This document shows, in pieces, positions 42,649 to 51,869 of a DNA stretch of 64,000 nucleotides. The notes under the pieces were generated by a model, which ran no database searches, was not told the DNA's origin, and worked only from the letters and a program-made list of their open reading frames with translations. Position 1 is the stretch's first letter, and each line of letters starts with the position of its first letter. Source of the DNA: Mucilaginibacter sp. CSA2-8R (GTDB lineage Bacteria > Bacteroidota > Bacteroidia > Sphingobacteriales > Sphingobacteriaceae); NCBI RefSeq assembly GCF_038806765.1, contig NZ_CP152389.1, forward strand, positions 930,001 to 994,000, given 5' to 3'. The translations under genes and the position numbers were made by a program.

Positions 42649-42763
42649 CGCCCCCTGTTTTCACCAATATCATTAACATAACGAAAACAGGGGGCGTCCT
42701 CAAACGGGCGGGCGATAGCCCGCCGTCCGGCAATTTTGGAAGCAAGGGGGATTTCTCCCCCTT
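42649..42763. repeat. Three consecutive GC-rich hairpins
   Basis: (1) CGCCCCCTGTTTTC at 42649-42662 with its exact complement at 42683-42696. (2) GGCGGGC-GATA-GCCCGCC at 42707-42724. (3) AAGGGGGA-TTTC-TCCCCCTT at 42744-42763, 6 bases from the end of the DUF932 gene. None is followed by a clear T-run on the minus strand. They could form an RNA element or a transfer-related DNA structure. Confidence 0.75.
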
Positions 42764-42769
42764 AGCAGA

Positions 42770-43837
42770 TCAATTACAATTTAATGCTTCTGCGCCATGT
42801 GTTGCAAAGTCCCGGCAAAGATCAAAGGCAGTTTGTGCCCGCTGCTTTGCGGTGCCGTCCATGATCGATCTGAATTTAGCTTCCTCGCTTTTGAAGGTAC
42901 GCGCATTCTGAAAATACCCCGTTACAGCGTTATACGCACCAAATACGGTTCCTGCTGTCGTACCGATTTGCTGGGTTGGACTTCCTAAAGCATATTCATA
43001 CACGCTGTCTACGATGTTGGTGTAATGGGTGGATAGCAAGTCAAACTTGCCATTGGCCAAATTCTCCAACACTTCCTTGTTGGGTGCCATTGCGATCTGT
43101 ATCAGTTTTTTGATCTCGCCGTCTGTAATACGGACTTTTGCCCACTGATTAAACAAGCCTTCCATTTCGTGGCTTAGATCCCTGCTGATACCCATGAGCG
43201 TATGCGCCTGTTTCAAACGTTCTGCTGCGGAGGCAGTATGACGTATCTTAATGGCACCCGAATGGTTACGCATCGCTGCGTTCAGCGTGTTGTTGCAGAC
43301 AACTCGAATCGGCGTAAAAGCTGCGGTAATACTGCCTAAACCATCGTGTGAGGTGGTTAAAAACAGATACTGCTCTATCCAGTCTTTTTTGCCAACACGA
43401 ATATAGTCAGGCAACTTGGCGGTAATAAAAACCCTTTCTCCGCTGCCCAATACACCTGCGGTCTCGTATAAAATACCATCGCCACCGCCTACTATAGCAT
43501 CAAAGAAAGAAAAGGCATCGCGATTTTGCACTACTTCGTAGTCATTGCCAACCACCCCTAATACCTGCTCTGTGTCTGCCCTGACGGTTGCAAAGAAATT
43601 TGGTACTGTTATCTCAGGTATGATGATATCATCGCTACCCTCACCTAAATGTTTCGCGGTATCATAAGTAAATAAGGGGCGCTTTTCTACGATATAATCC
43701 AACCCCGCGTGCTGGATAGCTTCGCTGCTGGTCGGGTAACGGTCGATAACTTGCCCTAAGCCGTGCCAGGCTTTTTCTTTAACGCTCATAAAGCTGTGTT
43801 TGCCAGTTTTCTGATCGAAATTGAGTTGATGTGCCAT
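42770..43837 (-). CDS. DUF932 (phage/plasmid-like) protein
   Basis: A 355-residue protein from ATG 43837 (MAHQLNFDQKTGKHSFMSVK). The earlier in-frame ATG at 43900 overlaps the small gene upstream. AWHGLGQVIDRYPTSSEAI, VVGNDYEVVQNRDAFSFFDA, FTPIRVVCNNTLNAAM and a C-terminal Lys/Arg-rich helix match the DUF932 family found on phages, plasmids and conjugative elements. Biochemical role unknown to me. Confidence 0.88.
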   Translation of the reverse strand: MAHQLNFDQKTGKHSFMSVKEKAWHGLGQVIDRYPTSSEAIQHAGLDYIVEKRPLFTYDTAKHLGEGSDDIIIPEITVPNFFATVRADTEQVLGVVGNDYEVVQNRDAFSFFDAIVGGGDGILYETAGVLGSGERVFITAKLPDYIRVGKKDWIEQYLFLTTSHDGLGSITAAFTPIRVVCNNTLNAAMRNHSGAIKIRHTASAAERLKQAHTLMGISRDLSHEMEGLFNQWAKVRITDGEIKKLIQIAMAPNKEVLENLANGKFDLLSTHYTNIVDSVYEYALGSPTQQIGTTAGTVFGAYNAVTGYFQNARTFKSEEAKFRSIMDGTAKQRAQTAFDLCRDFATHGAEALNCN

Positions 43838-43844
43838 TGTCTTA

Positions 43845-44015
43845 TTATTTAGTGGTTTTGGTATGGAGTGGAATGATCTCGGTACGCAATACCTTGACAT
43901 TTTTGGTACTGGTAATTTCTACGTCGCTTTTTTGCAGCTCTGCAATGGCGTCGTGTATGACTTGGTGGGTGGTCTTCATGGTCACTTTCACCAATAGAAA
44001 AATTTTGTCTTCCAT
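43845..44015 (-). CDS. Small hypothetical protein (56 residues)
   Basis: ATG 44015, reads MEDKIFLLVKVTMKTTHQVI, then AIAELQKSDVEI and ends with a Lys/Thr-rich tail. Compact alpha/beta-like pattern. It sits 7 bases before the DUF932 start and 4 bases after the small gene upstream, so it is an operon member. Unknown function. Confidence 0.6.
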   Translation of the reverse strand: MEDKIFLLVKVTMKTTHQVIHDAIAELQKSDVEITSTKNVKVLRTEIIPLHTKTTK

Positions 44016-44019
44016 TGCC

Positions 44020-44148
44020 TTAATATTGATAGGTGTTTAAAAAATCGCTTAGTTCCATTTGAAACTGTGCGGGGTTCTCCTGTGCCAGTTGTTCGGCGTA
44101 ACCTTCCCAAAAGAGTTGGTCGGTCAGTTCTATAAATTGCTCGTACAT
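44020..44148 (-). CDS. Small hypothetical protein (42 residues)
   Basis: ATG 44148, reads MYEQFIELTDQLFWEGYAEQ and an acidic, Gln-rich end. Helical, soluble. It is tightly packed between the 205-residue gene and the 56-residue gene. Unknown function; it could be a false gene, but the spacing supports it. Confidence 0.5.
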   Translation of the reverse strand: MYEQFIELTDQLFWEGYAEQLAQENPAQFQMELSDFLNTYQY

Positions 44149-44212
44149 GGGAATTGCTGTTTAGTAAGATAAATGGAAATGCCCCCGACAATGAGCCGGG
44201 AGCAATGACCGT

Positions 44213-44830
44213 CTAAGCATTCGGAAAAACGATGTTCGCTTCAATGTCCGATAGTTTTTCATGGCAGGCATCGAATATGAATTGCGATACCATGCGGATC
44301 AGGTTCGGGGTGTTGGTCACGAATTTACGGCGTTTATCATCCTGAATAATGAGCTTGCAGCCCTGGTACGGGTTGCTTTCCAACTCGTCGTTTTCCTCCT
44401 GTAACTGTACTTCGAAATCTTCTAAGGTCTTGATACGGGCGATCAGGGCTAACCGCTGTATAGAAAGACGGTGCAGGTCGTTCACCGATCTCAAGGTTTG
44501 TTCTAAGTTAAGCGCGAACTTCTTTGGCTCGAACTTTACCTCGTCTGTTATTTCGGGCCCGGTGTTTACCTCGGGTCTTACTGCTTCGGTGGCGGGCAGA
44601 TTCGCAAAGTCAGCGGGTTGGTTATCCACTGCAGCGGTACTATGGGCCTTGACCTCGGCTGGCGCAACTTCCGCAGCTTGCGAAGTTTGGGCAGGTTTTT
44701 CATCGGCTTGGTTTCCATCTTGTTTAGCTTCTTTGCCTGTTAAACTTGGGCGGTTACTGCTTCTGTTAGTTTCGTTCGCTTTTGCTGCTGTACCTTGTAC
44801 ACCGTTTGCATTTTTTTCTGCTGTTTTCAT
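44213..44830 (-). CDS. Hypothetical protein of conjugative elements with disordered N-terminus
   Basis: A 205-residue protein. Residues 1-95 are low complexity, rich in Ala, Asn, Gln, Glu and Lys and probably unfolded. The C-terminal half is helical (LEQTLRSVNDLHRLSIQRLA, LEDFEVQLQEENDELESN) and ends in MVSQFIFDACHEKL. First gene of the DUF932 operon. I recognise no function; the coiled part suggests self-association. Confidence 0.65.
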   Translation of the reverse strand: MKTAEKNANGVQGTAAKANETNRSSNRPSLTGKEAKQDGNQADEKPAQTSQAAEVAPAEVKAHSTAAVDNQPADFANLPATEAVRPEVNTGPEITDEVKFEPKKFALNLEQTLRSVNDLHRLSIQRLALIARIKTLEDFEVQLQEENDELESNPYQGCKLIIQDDKRRKFVTNTPNLIRMVSQFIFDACHEKLSDIEANIVFPNA

Positions 44831-45440
44831 CTTAAAAAGAATTTAAAGGGTTAAAAAATTTGTTTTTCGTTTCCCTCTTTTCCCGAAGACTTCCCTTAAA
44901 AGCTATTTTTCAAAAGAAAAAACGGTAAAAAAGAAAGTCAAAAAAGCGGTCGTGAGCCAGAGCGGGAGAACTATAAGTCCCGAAGGGTGGCCGCAGCAAA
45001 GCGGAGGACATTATGCGTTCGTACGTGAAGGCTGACCGAGCTTGACGCCGCTTTTGTCCGTTTTCTTTGGAAAATAGCATCTTAAAAGTCACTGATCTTT
45101 CAGCGTAGGATCAAGTGCAGAGCGAAGGCAAACGCAGCTTTTCCCGGCGGAATGGCATGTAGCGGGTAAACAAGTGAGATTCTGAGCGAAGCTATTGATC
45201 GGACATTAAAGCAGGTGGCATGATGGCTGATGGTTTTGCAGCGCAGCAAAAATTCAGAAGCGGACCTGAGTGTGACGTATCTGATCGAAGTAACTGTCAA
45301 GGATCACAACGGCATCCTTTTCATCGAAAAGATATAGTGGAGAGCCTGGCCAACGGGACAGCCAGCTACAGGTAATTATTAGTATCGTGAATGTGTAATC
45401 AATCTAAGCTGATCTGCTTAGCACCGCCATGTTAAACAAA
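44831..45440. other. Long non-coding stretch
   Basis: About 610 bases with no credible gene. Frames on the minus strand are short and rich in odd residues. It contains a GC-rich part (44945-45060) between A-rich flanks. Candidates are an untranslated leader of the DUF932 operon, a non-coding RNA or a transfer origin; nothing here decides. Confidence 0.4.
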
Positions 45441-45476
45441 AAAGCGATGCATGAGTATTAACTCATGCATCGCTTT
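45441..45476 (-). terminator. Terminator of the S1/P1 nuclease gene
   Basis: A 16-bp perfect stem AAAGCGATGCATGAGT / ACTCATGCATCGCTTT with an ATTA loop. On the minus strand it is followed by a T-rich run, 56 bases after the nuclease stop. Confidence 0.9.
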
Positions 45477-45531
45477 AGTTTAGATCTCAATTATAGTAAA
45501 GTGATGTTGAACCTTATCCCTCTACCTACAT

Positions 45532-46629
45532 TCAGAACTTGATCTTACCAGGATCAGTGATGATGATCTCCGGTTTACCTTTATACTCTATCACTTCGCC
45601 TTCGACAGTGACGGTCTTACCTTCGATCTGGCTGCTCAGCTCTTTGGCCTTTCCTTTTAAAGCGATGGTCAGCAACTGGTTGGGATAAGCAGCGCCGAGG
45701 TTGACCAGTGTCATACTGCCAATGTCCCGGCTACTGAATACTTTGCCGCTTACAATGATCATTTTGCCTGTGTAGGTCTTGATCTCTTCCAATTTTACTG
45801 TGACAGGCGATGTTACCGATGACGCAGCAGTAGCTGGAACCACCGTCGTCTTCACCTTTTGACCAGCTAGAAGACGGTTCAGCTCCCCGGCGAGACGAAT
45901 ACCGGCCTGGTCTATCCGCTTGCGTACCACCGGTATGTATTTTTGATAATAAACGTCATCGATATTTTGTCCGGGTTTGGCATTGGCATACAGATCTGTG
46001 GTGATCTGATAGCTTTCCCACAGCCATTCAATGGGACCGTCACTTTGCCACTTTCTGATCTCTACAGGTGTTGCTACATCATAAGTTTTGACAATATCTT
46101 CCTGACTTAAACCTTCCTTGTCAATCAGTTTGCTATCCCAAAGGCTATGCAGGTTCGTACCTTTGTTGTCGAAACGCAGCTGAATCGTATTGCCCCCTTT
46201 ATCCTCCTTACGGCTGACATGCATCGGTTGATGTGCATCTCCAACAAGGTGGATCAGATATTTCATCGCTTCATTTTTAGCTTCAGCAGATGCGTTGGCA
46301 TCTTTAAGCGTCGCTTCAGTTTTGAGAATGGCCGTATACACGTTGTTATCGCTTTCCTGAACCGCTTTGACGAAAGCGTCCCGTGTAAGCCCCAACGGCA
46401 GATTAATATAATGCCAGGGGGCGGTCTTAAGATCCCGATTTTCGTCAGCCCAGGTGCTGACATCTTCCATTTGCTCTCCCTTCAGATAGGCGGATGCCAC
46501 GTAAGCGATGTTAGCGTTCAAATGCTTTTGGGCGATCGTGGCAACTGCGCGATGCCCTTTGAAGCCCCAAGAGATCAGTCCGAAGGCGGCCAAAGCCATG
46601 CACCAATTTAATATAGTTCGTTTTTTCAT
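45532..46629 (-). CDS. Secreted S1/P1-type nuclease with an extra C-terminal OB-fold-like domain
   Basis: A 365-residue protein from ATG 46629 (MKKRTILNWCMALAAFGLIS), a signal peptide ending before the mature N-terminal Trp. Zinc ligands: WGFKGHRAVATIA, WADENRD, HLVGDAHQPMHV and NLHSLWD. This zinc nuclease cuts single-stranded nucleic acids outside the cytoplasm. The domain normally ends near residue 275. Here about 85 further residues follow (TYTGKMIIVSGKVFSSRDIG to KPEIIITDPGKIKF), a small beta domain of OB-fold type. It may help bind substrate. Confidence 0.85.
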   Translation of the reverse strand: MKKRTILNWCMALAAFGLISWGFKGHRAVATIAQKHLNANIAYVASAYLKGEQMEDVSTWADENRDLKTAPWHYINLPLGLTRDAFVKAVQESDNNVYTAILKTEATLKDANASAEAKNEAMKYLIHLVGDAHQPMHVSRKEDKGGNTIQLRFDNKGTNLHSLWDSKLIDKEGLSQEDIVKTYDVATPVEIRKWQSDGPIEWLWESYQITTDLYANAKPGQNIDDVYYQKYIPVVRKRIDQAGIRLAGELNRLLAGQKVKTTVVPATAASSVTSPVTVKLEEIKTYTGKMIIVSGKVFSSRDIGSMTLVNLGAAYPNQLLTIALKGKAKELSSQIEGKTVTVEGEVIEYKGKPEIIITDPGKIKF

Positions 46630-46693
46630 AAAGTTGTTCGGGTCGCAAGATCGCAAACTTTGCGTTAAGGACTTGCCACCCTTTTATTTTAAG

Positions 46694-46915
46694 TCATAAA
46701 TAAGGCGCTAACTGCTCCACTTTGGAGAACGATCGCAGCCGCTTAATGGTGTTCGCCTCCTGATCGTAGTACACCTCTACATAAAAAGTACCCAGGCTAT
46801 AGCATTGTACCCGATACCCGTTGTCCAGGCGGTCACCCAGGAAAGTACCTGTCCAGACCGCTTCGTATTGCTCGGCCTCGGCCATGCGCATAAAGTCATA
46901 TAATGTGATCACCAT
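46694..46915 (-). CDS. Hypothetical protein (73 residues)
   Basis: A small soluble beta-rich protein (AVWTGTFLGDRLDNGYRVQC, TFYVEVYYD). It is 13 bases after the HD-domain gene and probably cotranscribed with it. No recognised family. Confidence 0.6.
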   Translation of the reverse strand: MVITLYDFMRMAEAEQYEAVWTGTFLGDRLDNGYRVQCYSLGTFYVEVYYDQEANTIKRLRSFSKVEQLAPYL

Positions 46916-46928
46916 GGAAAGTTACGCA

Positions 46929-47783
46929 TTACGAACCAATGGTCGGATGCAGTTCTCGGCGTTTCAGTCGTTCAGCAGCCCCTTTGACCGCAAAGTGTTC
47001 AAAGCCCTGCATCTTACTGAGCGCGTTCAGGTCATCTTCATAACCGGATCGCCGGAGTTTAGCAATCACGGCATCGTCGTCCAATTGAAGGTCGATGCGT
47101 TCCAGTACCCCATCAGTGATCGCCTTTTTCAGTATCTCTGCCATACGCTGGTTGGCGAAAAGGTACTCAGGTTTCTTGAAATACTCGTCATTCAGCCTTT
47201 TGAACTGCCTGCTGATCCAGCGGGCAGCCGTTTCGCTGGTCAGAACCATGCGGCCGCCCTCTACGGTCAATCCGATCAAAAAGTGGTTAATATCTGCCTG
47301 GCTAATCATTCCCGCGTGAAAAAGATCTCGCAACGTATAATCCACGCGGTCCGCGCAAAGTTCCGGTAAAGGCTGCTCCAACAGGGTATATCGTTCGAAG
47401 TCTGTTAAGACCTGATCATAACCATATTTGGCAAGGATCAAAGGTATCTCCGATCTGCTGATCACTTCGGTAAAGATCTGCTCATGGTAATCCTCGCCGG
47501 AGTACCCAAAGACCTGATCGCCCACGTGTGAGAACGCGGTATGAGAGACGTCATGCAACAAAGCAGCGATCTGTTCTTCGATGCTGCCGCCGAAATGACG
47601 AACCAGCCAACATACGCCCAGTGAATGCTCGTACCGGGTGTGTCGCTGTGAGGGGTCGATCAAAAAGATCGCGCCGCCCTGATGGACGGCTTTTAACCGC
47701 TGCATAGGTGCTGACAGGATCAGTTCCTCCAGCAATTCATCTGCTTCCCAGCTTCCATATATCGTATCTTCCAGTTTTAACAT
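46929..47783 (-). CDS. HD-domain phosphohydrolase
   Basis: A 284-residue protein. HD motif residues: the first His in RYEHSLGVCWLV, the HD pair in AALLHDVSHTAFSH, and a later Asp in CADRVDYTLRD. It resembles dGTPase/SpoT-like HD hydrolases, but the exact nucleotide cannot be told. It lies 6 bases after the AlkB gene in a repair-gene run, so nucleotide-pool cleaning is a reasonable guess. Confidence 0.82.
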   Translation of the reverse strand: MLKLEDTIYGSWEADELLEELILSAPMQRLKAVHQGGAIFLIDPSQRHTRYEHSLGVCWLVRHFGGSIEEQIAALLHDVSHTAFSHVGDQVFGYSGEDYHEQIFTEVISRSEIPLILAKYGYDQVLTDFERYTLLEQPLPELCADRVDYTLRDLFHAGMISQADINHFLIGLTVEGGRMVLTSETAARWISRQFKRLNDEYFKKPEYLFANQRMAEILKKAITDGVLERIDLQLDDDAVIAKLRRSGYEDDLNALSKMQGFEHFAVKGAAERLKRRELHPTIGS

Positions 47784-47789
47784 TTCTTA

Positions 47790-48398
47790 TTATTTTACGA
47801 CCCTAAAGGTCAGGTTAACTCTTGGCCCCATCGGCTTCGTAGATTTGGCGATCCGGTGTTCCCAGCGTTCCTGAAGCCCTGCTTTCATCAGCAGGAACGA
47901 TCCATGTTCCAGTCTGACAGAATAGTGCTCCTTGTGATCCGCCTTATTTCGTATATCAAAGCTACGCACCTGGCCAAAGGAAACCGAAGCGATGACCGGG
48001 TTCTTACCCAGAATGTCTTCTTTGTCACTGTGCCAGGCGACGGAGTCATTGCCATCGCGGTAATAATTCAGCAGCACGCTGTTAAATTTGGTACCTGCCA
48101 GCGGCTCGACCAGTTGTTTGATCGTCAGCAGATCAGGTGTCCAGGTCATTGGTGCTACTTTTTTAAAAGATTGGTAGTCATAGGCCTGCGGGTCACCATA
48201 CCACCCGGTGAGGCGGGGCGTGACCACATCTTTGGTATACATCTTTCTGACCTGCTGTGTCCATGGCGTCTCTGCAATGAACCTTTCCAACAATCGCTGT
48301 GCGTCAAACGGCTCGATCAGTTTTGGGAAGTACTCCAGATACTGCGTAGGTAAACCCTTGCTTTGACCTGCTTCTGCAAATAACGCCAGTTGTTCCAT
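47790..48398 (-). CDS. alkB: AlkB-like Fe(II)/2-oxoglutarate dioxygenase (DNA dealkylation)
   Basis: A 202-residue enzyme that removes alkyl groups from DNA bases. Iron ligands are in VAWHSDKED (H-x-D) and WEHRIAKS (H); 2-oxoglutarate is held by the Arg residues of RVNLTFR at the C-terminus. WYGDPQAYDYQS is the usual nucleotide lid. It belongs to the minus-strand repair block, following two small genes and the polymerase gene. Confidence 0.9.
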   Translation of the reverse strand: MEQLALFAEAGQSKGLPTQYLEYFPKLIEPFDAQRLLERFIAETPWTQQVRKMYTKDVVTPRLTGWYGDPQAYDYQSFKKVAPMTWTPDLLTIKQLVEPLAGTKFNSVLLNYYRDGNDSVAWHSDKEDILGKNPVIASVSFGQVRSFDIRNKADHKEHYSVRLEHGSFLLMKAGLQERWEHRIAKSTKPMGPRVNLTFRVVK

Positions 48399-48399
48399 C

Positions 48400-48639
48400 T
48401 TATTTCCTTTCTGCGCTACCCATGATCAGTCTGGCCACCTGTTCCTGCTGATCTATGGTCAATTCATCGCCGTCGTATATCCAGTAGCCGTTCGCATCAA
48501 ATAATACCCTCCCCAAAGCAGAAGGGTATTGTTCATATGCTGTATAAAGCTGGTAACATTGTGTAGCCGGACCGTCTCTGTCAGGCAAGATGCGAATCAC
48601 ATCGCTGCTTCCGTCCGGATGTTTAAGCCAGGCCTTCAT
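48400..48639 (-). CDS. Hypothetical protein (79 residues)
   Basis: Small soluble protein (WLKHPDGSSDVIRIL, ALGRVLFDANGYWIYDGDEL). It ends one base before the AlkB gene begins, so the two are coupled. No family recognised. Confidence 0.65.
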   Translation of the reverse strand: MKAWLKHPDGSSDVIRILPDRDGPATQCYQLYTAYEQYPSALGRVLFDANGYWIYDGDELTIDQQEQVARLIMGSAERK

Positions 48640-48685
48640 TTCTATGGTCAGTAGTTATAACATATGTAAGGTCATACCTGATCAC

Positions 48686-48919
48686 TCAGGTGATTAATTT
48701 TTTTAGTTCGGTGTTGATCAGTTTTAACTCATCATCAGATAGATCAGCGCCCAGTAATGGTGAAAATGTACCTGACCCGTTCTTTTTAATGTAGCCACGG
48801 AACATTCCGTCAATGGATACCATATAACTCGGTCCCGGCTCACCAGGCATTTTCTTCAGGTCAAATTGCATCTCCATTTTTTGACCCGAAACTTCACTAA
48901 TGGTCTTCCATCTATCCAT
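48686..48919 (-). CDS. Hypothetical protein (77 residues)
   Basis: Small soluble protein with a beta start (MEMQFDLKKMPGEPGPSYMV) and helical end (LSDDELKLINTELKKLI). It starts 4 bases after the polymerase gene. No family recognised. Confidence 0.65.
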   Translation of the reverse strand: MDRWKTISEVSGQKMEMQFDLKKMPGEPGPSYMVSIDGMFRGYIKKNGSGTFSPLLGADLSDDELKLINTELKKLIT

Positions 48920-48923
48920 GACA

Positions 48924-51866
48924 TTAATCTATTACCGGGTTCGTTAAAATGGGAAGTTTGGCAAACTTGATCACTTCGACCCCGGGCATACCGAATTCCT
49001 GCACCACTTTCCCATAAATAAGATAACAGCCTGCTCCGTGGAATGGGTAGACCTTGGTCGTATTCGGAAAGTGCACCGTATCAAAAAAGTTTCCATCCGT
49101 ATCCAGGAACGACCCGAACCACATGAGCTTTCCGGTCTTGGTGCGGACCGTTTTTTCACATACATACCAACCGACCATTCTCACCAGCTGTCCGATATGA
49201 TTGATCAGATCATTAGCACCGATCTCACCCCGATAGTCGGTCTGCAGCAGCTCAAAGGCGGTCATACTTAAAGGGAACCCCAAAAGTTCCAGCTCATGAT
49301 AAGCGTTCTCAAGCCGGGTATTGACGAGCACAGGCAGGCTGTAGTTTTTGACATCTACCGCGAACAGTTCCACTTCGTTAGTTGCCTTAACCTTGGTACC
49401 CATCAATAAATGCACCTCCCAAAGCAGTTCCTTTTTGCTTTTCCCGGTGAACCGCAAGGCACCGACACGGATCAGGATGATCGCCTGTTCCAGCCCGATG
49501 CCTGTTCTTTTGATCAGATCTTCCAAGCCACTATAAATGCCATTGGCGTATCGCTCTTCGGGTATCAGGTCGATGAAATGATCATTTAATCCGTGGATGC
49601 CGACAAAGCCCAGATAGACGTCGGTGCCATTGATGTTGACGATGCTGTCGCTGTTATTGACACAGGGCAAATGAACGGTGGCACCAGATTTCTGCAATTC
49701 ATGGACATATAGCGACCGCGTGTAAAATCCACCATAATTGTTGAGTACCGCCACCATGAATTCACGCGGGTAGTAGGTCTTTAAAAACAAGCTTTGATAG
49801 CTCTCTACCGCAAAACTGGCCGAGTGTGCTTTAGAAAAACTGTACCCTGCGAATGACGATACCTGCCGCCATACTTCAGCTACGACATCATCCGGCCGGC
49901 CCAGTTTCTTTGCTTCTTCAAAAAAGCGTTCGACCAAACGATCGAATTCTTTTTTTGAACGATATTTTCCGCTCATGCCGCGCCTGAGGATATCCGCGTC
50001 CGTGCCGTCCATTCCGGCAAAGTGAATACAGATCTTGATCACATCCTCCTGGTAGACCATGACACCATAGGTCTCGCTGAGCTGTTCTTTCATCACCGGA
50101 TGAAGGTATTTGACGCTCTCGGGGGCATGGTGGTATTTGATATATTCACCCATCATACCTGAACTGGCCACGCCGGGGCGGATGATGGAACTTGCGGCGA
50201 CCAGGGTCAGGTAATTTTCGCAGCCCAGTTTACGGATCAGTTGACGCATTGCCGGTGATTCAATGTAAAAGCAACCGATCGTGTCGCCGCTTTTCAATTG
50301 GGCATTGACCTTCGGATCTTTCATAAAGACCTTGACCTGATGTATGTCGATCTTCCGCTGCTGATTTTGCTCGATCAGTTTGACCGCCATTTTGATGTGG
50401 CCGATCCCGCGCTGGCTCAATACGTCGTACTTATCAAAACCGATCTTTTCCGCCTCATACATATCCCATTGCACGGTCGGCATCCCTTTCGGCGGAAGGT
50501 CAAGGGCCGTGTAATACGTGATCGGTTCTTCAGTGATCAGCACACCACCCGCGTGAATAGACCGCTGATTAGGCATGTCGGACATCAGTCCGTATATCGC
50601 CATGATCTTTTTAAAGGTCGGATTTTTCTGGTTGGCTTCTTCCTGCCGCGGATCGGTGAAACTGTCGATCTCTGATTTGGGCAGGCCCATGACCTTACCG
50701 ATCTCGCGAATAATGCTCCGATCCTTGAAGGTAGACATTGTTCCTAACAATGCCGCATGATACCGGTCATACCGCTTAAAGAGGTAATCCTGAACATCTT
50801 CGCGTTCATCCCAGGAATAGTCAATATCAAAGTCCGGCGGCGATGTACGCTGCGCATTCAGGAACCGTTCAAAATACAGATTTAGTTCAATTGGATCTAC
50901 ATCGGTGATCTTCAAACAATAAGCGACGATGCTGTTCGCGCCGGAACCTCGTCCCACATGATAGTAGCCCTGGGATGATGAGTATCTGATGATGTCATGG
51001 GTGATCAGAAAATAAGCGCAAAAATCCAGTTCGTCAATGACCTTCAATTCATGCTTTACCTTTTTGAGCGCTAGCTTATTTTGTTTACCATAGCGGTAGT
51101 ACAGTCCCTTCATGGTCAGCTTTTCCAGCAATTCCCGGTCGTTCGCTTTACTGCCGGTGAACGTGCTGCGATTCAGATTTACCCGGCCTTTAGGATAATC
51201 CATGACGCAGCCATCCATTAGCCTACGGGTATTGTCCAGAATAAAGGCGTAACGGGAAAATTTCGCTTCCATCTGTCCGGGTGGCAGGAACATATCGGTC
51301 GGATGGCATTTGTCCTCCGGACGAACCATGGTCAGTACCATATTCAGATCTATGCCCCGCAAATATTCATGGAGACGGTAACTGATCTTGTCCAGCACAA
51401 AGACCGGTTGCAATGCCACTAATTTGTCTTTAACGGCTCCAATATCTTTGCCGAAAAGTTTATTCAGTTCGTCGAAACGAATGCCAACGTATTCATTTTT
51501 CTTCAGGTCACCGGTGTATTGAAACGGATAGATGGTAACGGCATTGAGGAAAGCTGGCGCAGCGTCCGGCAGTGGTATTTTTTGTAAATTATGTTCGCTC
51601 AAAAACTCGTTCAGTTCCCGCATTCCTTCGCGGTTCTTAGCGATACCGATATAAAGCAACTGCTTATCCCTGCGGAACTCGATCCCGCCGATAGGCCGGA
51701 CACCGGTCTTGTCGCATTCCCGCATAAATTCCATGATTCCCGTGGAGTTATTGATATCGGTCAGCGCCATCTGCGTAATGCCACGCGCAGCGGCCTCCTC
51801 GACCAGCGTCGGGATCGACATGGTTCCGTAACGCAGACTATATTGAGAGTGAACATTCAGGTACAT
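48924..51866 (-). CDS. DNA polymerase III alpha-type subunit (DnaE2-like, element-borne)
   Basis: A 980-residue C-family polymerase. PHP domain at the N-terminus (MYLNVHSQYSLRYGTMSIPT, MALTDINNSTG), catalytic palm with PPDFDIDYSWDERE, finger and helix-hairpin parts (AGGVLITEEP, LRRGMSGKYRSKKEFD), and an OB-fold near the C-terminus. It is about 180 residues shorter than a replicative DnaE and the PHP reads LTDINN rather than LTDHNN. With DinB 3 bases upstream it looks like the error-prone DnaE2-type partner. Replicative function is unlikely on a mobile element. Confidence 0.85.
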   Translation of the reverse strand: MYLNVHSQYSLRYGTMSIPTLVEEAAARGITQMALTDINNSTGIMEFMRECDKTGVRPIGGIEFRRDKQLLYIGIAKNREGMRELNEFLSEHNLQKIPLPDAAPAFLNAVTIYPFQYTGDLKKNEYVGIRFDELNKLFGKDIGAVKDKLVALQPVFVLDKISYRLHEYLRGIDLNMVLTMVRPEDKCHPTDMFLPPGQMEAKFSRYAFILDNTRRLMDGCVMDYPKGRVNLNRSTFTGSKANDRELLEKLTMKGLYYRYGKQNKLALKKVKHELKVIDELDFCAYFLITHDIIRYSSSQGYYHVGRGSGANSIVAYCLKITDVDPIELNLYFERFLNAQRTSPPDFDIDYSWDEREDVQDYLFKRYDRYHAALLGTMSTFKDRSIIREIGKVMGLPKSEIDSFTDPRQEEANQKNPTFKKIMAIYGLMSDMPNQRSIHAGGVLITEEPITYYTALDLPPKGMPTVQWDMYEAEKIGFDKYDVLSQRGIGHIKMAVKLIEQNQQRKIDIHQVKVFMKDPKVNAQLKSGDTIGCFYIESPAMRQLIRKLGCENYLTLVAASSIIRPGVASSGMMGEYIKYHHAPESVKYLHPVMKEQLSETYGVMVYQEDVIKICIHFAGMDGTDADILRRGMSGKYRSKKEFDRLVERFFEEAKKLGRPDDVVAEVWRQVSSFAGYSFSKAHSASFAVESYQSLFLKTYYPREFMVAVLNNYGGFYTRSLYVHELQKSGATVHLPCVNNSDSIVNINGTDVYLGFVGIHGLNDHFIDLIPEERYANGIYSGLEDLIKRTGIGLEQAIILIRVGALRFTGKSKKELLWEVHLLMGTKVKATNEVELFAVDVKNYSLPVLVNTRLENAYHELELLGFPLSMTAFELLQTDYRGEIGANDLINHIGQLVRMVGWYVCEKTVRTKTGKLMWFGSFLDTDGNFFDTVHFPNTTKVYPFHGAGCYLIYGKVVQEFGMPGVEVIKFAKLPILTNPVID

Positions 51867-51869
51867 AGC

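Noticed and set aside
44910-45300. Two minus-strand frames of 60-66 residues in the gene-free stretch
   Set aside because: Phe- or Arg-rich, no start context and no conserved look; judged chance.
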